The translations under genes and the position numbers were made by a program. From the NCBI GenBank assembly GCA_027490985.1, contig JAIXXC010000155.1:1-42491 (forward strand): a DNA stretch of 42,491 bases, in the 5' to 3' direction. Positions 37,242 to 42,491 of this stretch are shown here, piece after piece. The notes under the pieces were generated by a model, which ran no database searches, had not been told where the DNA came from, and was given only the letters and a program-made list of their open reading frames with translations. The stretch's first letter is position 1, and each line of letters starts with the position of its first letter. This stretch comes from Verrucomicrobiales bacterium. Its GTDB lineage: Bacteria; Verrucomicrobiota; Verrucomicrobiia; Limisphaerales; UBA9464.

Positions 37242-37444
37242 TCCCCGATCAGAACACCTCCCTGGTCTCCCCAACCCCGGCCCGCCTCGACAGACCGAAT
37301 CCGGCTGGATCCCAGAAATGCCTGCTGGGACTCAATCCGGGCCCGAGGCCGGCGCACCCACCATCGATCGAAGAGGAATCTCCAAAGGATCGGACTGAAA
37401 ACTTGACCCTGAGTTGGACCGCATGATTTCCTACCGGCTCCAGC

Positions 37445-37537
37445 GGAGAGGTGGCCGAGTGGCTGAAGGCGCTGGTTTGCTAAACCGGTTTACGGTCAAA
37501 AGCCGTAACGGGGGTTCGAATCCCCCCCTCTCCGCCA
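37445..37537 (+). tRNA. trnS: tRNA-Ser (anticodon GCU)
   Basis: The 93-base gene folds as a class II tRNA. GGAGAGG (37445-37451) pairs with CCTCTCC, the discriminator is G37534 and the CCA end is encoded (37535-37537). The anticodon stem CTGGT/ACCGG encloses TTGCTAA, so the anticodon is GCT (37479-37481), reading AGC/AGU. A long variable arm (ACGGTC...GCCGT) follows and the T arm is GGGGG-TTCGAAT-CCCCC. The 203 bases upstream hold no gene; a TTGACC at 37403 could be a -35 element but no clear -10 is seen. Confidence 0.97.
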
Positions 37538-37544
37538 GATTTTC

Positions 37545-37588
37545 ACCCGTGAAGGCTCAGCATTGGACGCTGGCTTCGCGGGTTTTTT
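37545..37588 (+). terminator. Intrinsic terminator of tRNA-Ser
   Basis: ACCCGTGAAG (37545-37554) pairs with CTTCGCGGGT (37574-37583) with one G-U pair; an inner CAGC/GCTG pair extends the stem. A run of six T follows at once (37583-37588). It lies 7 bases after the tRNA end, a textbook rho-independent terminator. It also separates the tRNA from convergent chrA. Confidence 0.88.
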
Positions 37589-37618
37589 GTTGGGCGCGCT
37601 TTGTCTGCAGTTTCCGAG

Positions 37619-38968
37619 TCACCCGCCCCAACCCCAGCGCAGGAGTCCGAGAGCACCAGCGAGCAACACCACGGCCAGACTCGGCCAACGCGCCCAACGC
37701 AGCAACGCGATGGACGCGATCAGTACACCCAATCCCGGTCCGTCCCAATGACCACCGGCATCGCGCAACGTGGCGTGGGCCAGCGTCCAGGCCAGGTGCA
37801 GGATCATGCCGACCACGCCGGCCGACACCCCACCCACCCAGCGCTCCCACTGTCGCCATCCTTGCAACCGCTCGACCCAGGGAGCCCCGACCAGGATCCA
37901 GACGAAGCTCGGGAAGAACGTGGTCCACGAGGTCATGCCCGCCCCGAGCACCCCCGCCACGCCCGGCGACAGCGGTCCCGGGTGATGCCAGGCCCCGAGA
38001 AACCCCACGAATTGCAGCACGAGGATCAAGGGCCCCGGAGTGGTCTCCGCCAGGGCCATGCCCGCCATCATCTCGGGTCCGGAAACCCACTGGAAGCGTT
38101 CGACCGCCTGCTGTGCCACATAGGGCAGCACGGCATAGGCGCCACCGAAGGTCAGCACCGACGCACCGCTGAAGAAGATCCCCTCCCGCACCAGCACGTG
38201 CCCGCCGCCCAAACGCAGCGCCGCCAACACCACGGGCAACCACCACAAGGCCAGACAGAGCCAGAGCACCCCGACCGAACGCCCCCAGTGGGGCGGACGC
38301 GGAACCTCGACAGCCGCCGAATGGGAGGATCCCACGTTCGATTCGGGAGACTGCGGAGTCGGGAGGATCCCCGGCCAGAGGAGTCCAACCCCGAACACCA
38401 GCAGCAACAGTGCCGGAAACGGCAGGCCGGAATGCAGCCCCCACCCCGCCCCCAAGGCCATCATCCCGAGACCCCAGTGGCGCAACCACCGCTGGCCGAG
38501 ACGAATCAGGGCGACAACGATCAAGGCCACCACCGCCGGTTGAACCCCGCGCAATACGGCGGTCACCGCAGGCAGCGAACCCCACACGGCATACCCCCAA
38601 CTCAGCGCCAGCAGCAGCAGGGCCGCGGGCAGCACGAACAGCGTGCCCGCGACGAGGGCCCCTCGGGTGCCGTGCAACCACCACCCCAGATAGGTCGCCA
38701 ACTGTTGGGCTTCAGGACCCGGCAACAGGATGCAGAAGTGCAGCGCGTGCTGGAACCGTCGCTCGTCCACCCAGCGGCGACGTTCCACCAGTTCTTCGTG
38801 CATCAGGGCGATCTGGCCCGCGGGCCCGCCGAAGCTGAGGCAACCGATCTTCAGCCACAGGCGGCAGGCTTCCCTAAAGGTCGGACGCTCCGGCAAGGCC
38901 GGGTCGGGTCGCGACTCCGGAGCGGAATTCGCTCCCGGCGATGGGTCTCGCCCCTCGGACGGGCTCAT
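37619..38968 (-). CDS. chrA: Chromate transporter, two-domain (long-chain) type
   Basis: The protein has 449 residues and is a fused two-repeat CHR transporter. Domain 1 has FREACRLWLKIGCLSFGGPA and GQIALMHEELVERRRW, then LPGPEAQQLATYLGW. Domain 2 has FFSGASVLTFGGAYAVLPYV, QQAVERFQWVS and MALAETTPGPLILVLQFVGF, the second copy of the same motifs. Between them lies a soluble linker of ~45 residues (~205-250). About ten hydrophobic helices are visible. ChrA effluxes chromate, probably in exchange for sulfate or with the proton gradient; some members are used for other oxyanions. Its ATG overlaps the stop of the arylsulfatase gene by four bases (ATGA), so the two are very likely cotranslated, which suggests sulfate as the link. 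Confidence 0.92.
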   Translation of the reverse strand: MSPSEGRDPSPGANSAPESRPDPALPERPTFREACRLWLKIGCLSFGGPAGQIALMHEELVERRRWVDERRFQHALHFCILLPGPEAQQLATYLGWWLHGTRGALVAGTLFVLPAALLLLALSWGYAVWGSLPAVTAVLRGVQPAVVALIVVALIRLGQRWLRHWGLGMMALGAGWGLHSGLPFPALLLLVFGVGLLWPGILPTPQSPESNVGSSHSAAVEVPRPPHWGRSVGVLWLCLALWWLPVVLAALRLGGGHVLVREGIFFSGASVLTFGGAYAVLPYVAQQAVERFQWVSGPEMMAGMALAETTPGPLILVLQFVGFLGAWHHPGPLSPGVAGVLGAGMTSWTTFFPSFVWILVGAPWVERLQGWRQWERWVGGVSAGVVGMILHLAWTLAHATLRDAGGHWDGPGLGVLIASIALLRWARWPSLAVVLLAGALGLLRWGWGG

Positions 38969-40410
38969 TCCACGCGCCCCGGCTCACGCACCCCGGAACC
39001 CACCCGCTTCAAGCGTTGATCCCCGAGCTCCTGACGGGCCTCCTCGGCCAACCCGGTCAAGCGGGCCACCACCTCCGGATATTGCTCCAGCACATTGCTG
39101 CGTTCGGCCGGATCCCGCCGGAGGTTGTAGAGCTCGGTGCCCACGGCCGGGCGCTGATACGGCGCCGGAAGCCCGCCGGTGCCCCCGGGCTTGCCGCCGA
39201 GCGTCTGGGAGGTGTGCGGGAAGAACAGCTTCCAGTCACCGCTGCGGACCGCCAGCAGGTCGCCTTGATTGTAGTAGATGAAATAGGCCCGATGCGGATG
39301 CGGCACATCGCCATCCCCGCGCACGATGGGCCAGACATCGAGCCCGTCGATCTTGCGCGTCGGCAGTGCGGCCCCGGCCAATCGGGCCACCGTGGGCAGC
39401 ACATCGATGGTCATCAACGGCGTGTCGTTGGTGCGGCCCTTCGGGATGTGCCCCGGCCATTGCATGACGCACGGCACCCGGATGCCGCCCTCGAAGCTGG
39501 TGCCCTTCCCCTCGCGGAACGGTCCGGCACCACCCGCGTGCTCGCCGTAGCTCAGCCACGGACCGTTGTCCGAGGTGAAGATCACCAGGGTGTCCTTCTC
39601 GAGACGATGCTTTCGGAGCGCGTTCAAGACCTCGCCGACCGACCAATCGATCTCCTCGATCACGTCCCCATACAGCCCCTGCCGGGAGCGACCGGCAAAC
39701 CGGCTGCTGGCGAAGATCGGCACGTGGGGCATGGAGTGGGCCAGGTAGAGGAAGAACGGCTTCCGGGCATTACGCCCGATGAACGACACCGCCCGTTCGG
39801 TGTACCGACGGGTCAGTTGCGACTGATCGGGCATCTCCTCGATCACCTCGTCGCCGTCGATGAGCGGCAGCGGCGGGTAGGTGCCTTTGGCCACGCCGGG
39901 ATGGTTGGGCCACATGTCGTTGGAATACGGCAGCCCGAAGTACTCGTCGAACCCCTGACGGGTCGGCAGCAGCTCCTTGGGGCGGCCGAGGTGCCACTTC
40001 CCCACGATGGCCGTGGCATAGCCGCGCGGCTTCAGCACCTCGGCCAAGGTCATCTCGTCCGGATGCAATCCGATCTTCTGCTTGGGCCCCAGCGCCCCGT
40101 GAATGCCGAGCCGATTGGGATAGCATCCGGTCAGCAAGGCCGCCCGGGACGCCGAGCACACCGCCTGGGCGACGTAGAACGAGGTGAACCGCGTCCCCCG
40201 ACGGGCGATCCCATCGATATTCGGCGTACGGATCTTCTTGGCCCCGAAGCACCCGAGGTCGCCCCAACCGAGGTCATCGCAATAGATGAGCACCACATTC
40301 GGCGGCCGCTCCTCGGCCGCCATCGACCGACCCGCACACCACCCGGCCAGCATCAGCACCGCCCACGCGGCACGACACCGCAACCCCACGGACCACAATC
40401 GGGAAATCAT
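38965..40410 (-). CDS. Exported arylsulfatase-family enzyme with CSASR active-site motif
   Basis: The protein has 481 residues from the ATG at 40410, which begins a signal peptide (MISRLWSVGLRCRAAWAVLM, cleavage near SMAAEE). The sulfatase domain shows the metal site IYCDDLGWGDLG (42-53; Asp45, Asp46), the modified-Cys site VCSASRAALLTG (Cys85, with Ala87 where CxPxR has Pro), GKWHLG and FTSDNGPW. The Cys must be converted to formylglycine by FGE or anSME; CxAxR forms are known substrates mainly of the radical-SAM type, from family knowledge. The C-terminal subdomain has WKLFFPH and ELYNLRRDPAE. It hydrolyses a sulfate ester, probably of a glycan. It overlaps chrA by four bases; upstream is the divergent antiporter gene. 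Confidence 0.93.
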   Translation of the reverse strand: MISRLWSVGLRCRAAWAVLMLAGWCAGRSMAAEERPPNVVLIYCDDLGWGDLGCFGAKKIRTPNIDGIARRGTRFTSFYVAQAVCSASRAALLTGCYPNRLGIHGALGPKQKIGLHPDEMTLAEVLKPRGYATAIVGKWHLGRPKELLPTRQGFDEYFGLPYSNDMWPNHPGVAKGTYPPLPLIDGDEVIEEMPDQSQLTRRYTERAVSFIGRNARKPFFLYLAHSMPHVPIFASSRFAGRSRQGLYGDVIEEIDWSVGEVLNALRKHRLEKDTLVIFTSDNGPWLSYGEHAGGAGPFREGKGTSFEGGIRVPCVMQWPGHIPKGRTNDTPLMTIDVLPTVARLAGAALPTRKIDGLDVWPIVRGDGDVPHPHRAYFIYYNQGDLLAVRSGDWKLFFPHTSQTLGGKPGGTGGLPAPYQRPAVGTELYNLRRDPAERSNVLEQYPEVVARLTGLAEEARQELGDQRLKRVGSGVREPGRVE

Positions 40411-40506
40411 GATCGGATTTTCCAGAATCGATCGACCAAGGAAAGGGACAACACCGCACACGACCGGTCGGCAGTCCATCGGTTCCATTCGACGGATGCG
40501 GATTTT

Positions 40507-40539
40507 ATGGCGAGTGTGACTTTTTGGCCGAGCCCATGA
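40507..40539 (+). promoter_or_regulatory. Possible 10-codon leader peptide before the antiporter gene
   Basis: An ATG at 40507 opens a frame coding MASVTFWPSP and stops at TGA 40537-40539, overlapping the antiporter ATG (40536) as ATGA. This is the layout of a translationally coupled leader or of an upstream reading frame that feeds ribosomes into the next gene. It could be chance: the frame is very short and there is no Shine-Dalgarno sequence before it. Confidence 0.2.
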
Positions 40540-41810
40540 AACCGACTCCGACTGAGATCCTCGCCACGGTGCTGTTTGTCCTGGCGGTCCTGCATACGTT
40601 TTCCGTGAAGCGGTTCGCCCACTGGGCGCACCACCATCCACAAGGATCGGTCCAGCACACGCTGCTGCACTTCCTGGCGGAGACGGAAGTGGTCTTCGGC
40701 CTGTGGGCGGCGGTGCTCTTCTTCGGGATCGCGATCCTCGGGCGGTCGATCCACGAAGCCGTCCACTACATCGACGGGCTGAACTTCACCGAACCCAAGT
40801 TCGTGTTCGTGGTCATGGTCATGGCCGCGACCCGGCCGGTGGTGACCTTGGCCGAATCGCTCATCCTCATGCTGGCCCGGCTGATCCCCCTGCGCGAGGG
40901 CATGGCCTTCTACATCGCGGCACTCTCCTTCGGCGCACTCCTGGGGTCGTTCATCACCGAGCCGGCGGCGATGACCCTGTTGGCCATTCTCCTGAAACAG
41001 CGCTACTTCGATCGCGGTATCAGTCCCAAACTGGCCTACGCCACCCTCGGCTTGTTGTTCGTCAACATCTCCATCGGCGGCACCCTCACCCACTTCGCCG
41101 CCCCGCCGGTGCTGATGGTGGCGTCGAAGTGGCAGTGGGATACGCCGTACCTGTTCACCCATTTCGGGTGGCGGGCCGCAGCCGCCTGCCTGACGTCGAC
41201 CCTGCTGGTCGCTGCCGTGTTCCGCAATGAATTGGGTCGGGTTCCGGTGCAGGACCGACGCGGTGATGGAATCCCAGCCTGGTTGACCCTCACCCACCTC
41301 GGCTCGCTGGGATGCGTGGTGGCCTTCGCCCATCACCCGGATGTTTTCTTCGGGGTGTTCATGATCTTCCTGGGCATCGTGTACGCCACACTGCGCCACC
41401 AGGATGGCCTGAAATTCCGGGAAGGCCTGTTGGTGGGATTCTTCCTCGCCGGTCTGGTGACACTGGGTTCACTGCAATCGTGGTGGCTCAAGCCGCTGAT
41501 CACCCGACTGGATGGGGCCACGCTGTACTTCGGAGCCACGGCTCTGACGGCCATCACCGACAATGCGGCGCTCACCTACCTCGGTTCACTGGTGGAAGGC
41601 ATCAGCGAGCCGCTGAAGTATGCGCTGGTGGCCGGTGCGGTCACCGGCGGTGGATTGACCGTCATCGCCAATGCACCCAATCCGGCCGGAGCGGGCATCC
41701 TTCAGAATTCCGAGGCGTTCAAGGCGACCGGAATCAGCCCCATCGGGTTGCTGCTGGGGGCCCTGCCCCCCACCCTGATCGCCATCGTGTTCTTCTGGTT
41801 CGTGGCCTGA
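40536..41810 (+). CDS. Putative Na+/H+ antiporter (Na_H_antiport_3-like)
   Basis: The protein has 424 residues from the ATG at 40536. It is polytopic, with about ten helices, for example ILATVLFVLAVLHTFSV near the start, FGLWAAVLFFGIAILG, FIAALSFGALLGSFI-like AALSFGALLGSFITEPAA, YATLGLLFVNISIGGTLTHF, GLLVGFFLAGLVTLGSL and IGLLLGALPPTLIAIVFFWF. Conserved polar stretches in the helix breaks (TEPAAMTL, ISIGGTLTHFAAPPV, TAITDNAALTYLGSL, ANAPNPAGAGIL) resemble the ion-transporter superfamily, where such broken helices carry the ion site. An N-terminal His-rich segment (HWAHHHPQG) is cytoplasmic or periplasmic. It is divergent from the sulfatase gene (125-bp gap). Ion and partner are inferred from family only. 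Confidence 0.82.
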   Translation: MKPTPTEILATVLFVLAVLHTFSVKRFAHWAHHHPQGSVQHTLLHFLAETEVVFGLWAAVLFFGIAILGRSIHEAVHYIDGLNFTEPKFVFVVMVMAATRPVVTLAESLILMLARLIPLREGMAFYIAALSFGALLGSFITEPAAMTLLAILLKQRYFDRGISPKLAYATLGLLFVNISIGGTLTHFAAPPVLMVASKWQWDTPYLFTHFGWRAAAACLTSTLLVAAVFRNELGRVPVQDRRGDGIPAWLTLTHLGSLGCVVAFAHHPDVFFGVFMIFLGIVYATLRHQDGLKFREGLLVGFFLAGLVTLGSLQSWWLKPLITRLDGATLYFGATALTAITDNAALTYLGSLVEGISEPLKYALVAGAVTGGGLTVIANAPNPAGAGILQNSEAFKATGISPIGLLLGALPPTLIAIVFFWFVA

Positions 41811-41841
41811 AGGATTCTGGAAATCGGATCGGCTACTGATT

Positions 41842-42491
41842 TCAGCGCGGCTGCCAAGGTTGGATCCAGGCGGCGGCCGTTTCGCCCTTGCGGTAGGGGT
41901 TGGCGATCTTCTGGGACGAGGTGACCACCGCGCGCACATAGAGCTCGTCGCCACGGGCGGTGTATTGGGCCCGGTTTCCGACCACCACGGCGAGGGTTTC
42001 GCCGATCTGGTCGCTGTAGCGTTGGGTGGCACGGACCGGTTCGCCTTTGGCCGACAGCACCGGAGAGCGGGAATCATCGAAACCACGACGCGTGCCGATG
42101 AAGCGGATCGAGTAGGTGACTCCCGGCACGGCCTCCACCTCGATGGACATCGTCCTGCCCGACCGCTCGATGCGGCTCAGCGACACACCGCTGCTGGCAT
42201 AGAACTCACCGGCCTCCATGGCGGCGATGATCGAGGGCGGGTCCAATCGTTCGGAGCGCACCATCACCCAGCCCCGGCCGTTGTTGCTCTTGCCCACACC
42301 ATGGCTGTGGTAGTGATGCGAATCGTCCACGGCCAGGCCGTACATCGGGGGCAGGTCCAGTTTGGCGATGCGCCACGCCAGCACGATGTCCCACATCCGC
42401 TCCAGGCCGGCATGGGTGGTATCGCCCTCGTTGTGCACCGAAGGATGGCCGTTGTAGACCTCGAAGAACCGCTCACCCTTCACCTGCATCA
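41842..42491 (-). CDS. PHP-domain metal-dependent hydrolase, C-terminal part (5' end outside window)
   Basis: 216 codons are present; the N-terminal PHP strands with their His ligands lie beyond the right edge, so the first ATG inside the window is not taken as the start. Visible are FFEVYNGHPSVHN and GDTTHAGLERMWDIVLAW, then AVDDSHHYHSHG, the later PHP motif with Asp and His metal ligands. After it comes a beta-rich tail (WVMVRSERLDPPSIIAAMEA, FYASSGVSL, ITYSIRF-like VTYSIRFIGTRRG) ending in AAAWIQPWQPR. Such proteins are usually exported and have no known substrate; polymer or phosphoester hydrolysis is only family inference. It is convergent with the antiporter gene, 31 bases apart. Confidence 0.82.
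   Translation of the reverse strand, partial: MQVKGERFFEVYNGHPSVHNEGDTTHAGLERMWDIVLAWRIAKLDLPPMYGLAVDDSHHYHSHGVGKSNNGRGWVMVRSERLDPPSIIAAMEAGEFYASSGVSLSRIERSGRTMSIEVEAVPGVTYSIRFIGTRRGFDDSRSPVLSAKGEPVRATQRYSDQIGETLAVVVGNRAQYTARGDELYVRAVVTSSQKIANPYRKGETAAAWIQPWQPR

Noticed and set aside
37237-37253. Inverted repeat TCTGATC/GATCAGA over the stop codon of the ABC exporter gene as a terminator
   Set aside because: The 7-bp stem has no T-run and overlaps the coding end, so I do not list it as a terminator, though a weak effect is possible.
35238-37274. A 678-codon minus-strand frame opposite the ABC exporter permease
   Set aside because: The translation is a Gln/Glu/His-rich, low-complexity sequence, the normal antisense image of a Leu/Val-rich membrane protein.
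37445-37537. tRNA-Ser as an attachment site for an integrated element
   Set aside because: No integrase gene lies next to it and I found no direct repeat of the tRNA 3' end in the window.

Overview
The window is GC-rich, densely coded chromosomal DNA. It most likely comes from a member of the Verrucomicrobiota, or a close PVC-group relative. The inference rests on a paired PSCyt2/PSD1 (DUF1549/DUF1553) plus DUF1501 operon, a giant lamin-tail/CotH surface protein, two Gfo/Idh/MocA proteins, an arylsulfatase, a Tat-type NIPSNAP protein, a putative ABC exporter permease, and two secreted proteins that end in the same kind of 'YxV...FYRV' C-terminal domain. There is no rRNA, no insertion sequence, no phage gene and no CRISPR array. 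The window looks like native chromosome and not a mobile island.

Layout. Positions 1-3273 (minus) hold the start of a TonB-dependent receptor, a small membrane protein with a CxxC motif and an exported two-domain alpha/beta-hydrolase. Then comes hemL (minus) facing a plus-strand cluster: a zinc-ribbon Nudix enzyme, a HAD-Nudix fusion, folB and infA. Convergent to it are gyrA and gyrB (minus). Next on the minus strand are a secreted protein, an anti-sigma factor and an ECF sigma factor, which form one operon, followed by hisB. A NIPSNAP protein (plus) converges on gatB (minus) across a strong hairpin. A Gfo/Idh oxidoreductase, a twin zinc-ribbon membrane protein, a SUMF1-fold protein and the 1768-residue LTD/CotH protein follow. 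Positions 26090-30698 hold the DUF1501 and PSCyt2/PSD1 pair. From 30888 the plus strand carries a second Gfo/Idh protein, a DUF985 cupin, a secreted serine endopeptidase with three C-terminal repeats, an ABC exporter permease and tRNA-Ser(GCU) with a clear terminator. The right end holds chrA overlapping an arylsulfatase (minus), a Na+/H+ antiporter-like protein (plus) and the 3' part of a PHP-domain protein (minus).

How the genes work together. Housekeeping functions include gyrase, IF-1, GatB, tetrapyrrole synthesis (HemL), histidine synthesis (HisB) and folate synthesis (FolB). These are mixed with secreted or periplasmic proteins for degrading and binding polymers. The most interesting candidate is the HAD-Nudix fusion directly upstream of folB. 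Its two activities are the two dephosphorylation steps needed to turn dihydroneopterin triphosphate into dihydroneopterin, the substrate of FolB. If that is right, it would supply the bacterial phosphatase step that is usually left unassigned. Other points worth attention are the natural substitutions at the quinolone-determining positions of GyrA, a HisB with extra segments, an ECF operon without a zinc-binding anti-sigma motif, and a near absence of Shine-Dalgarno sequences.
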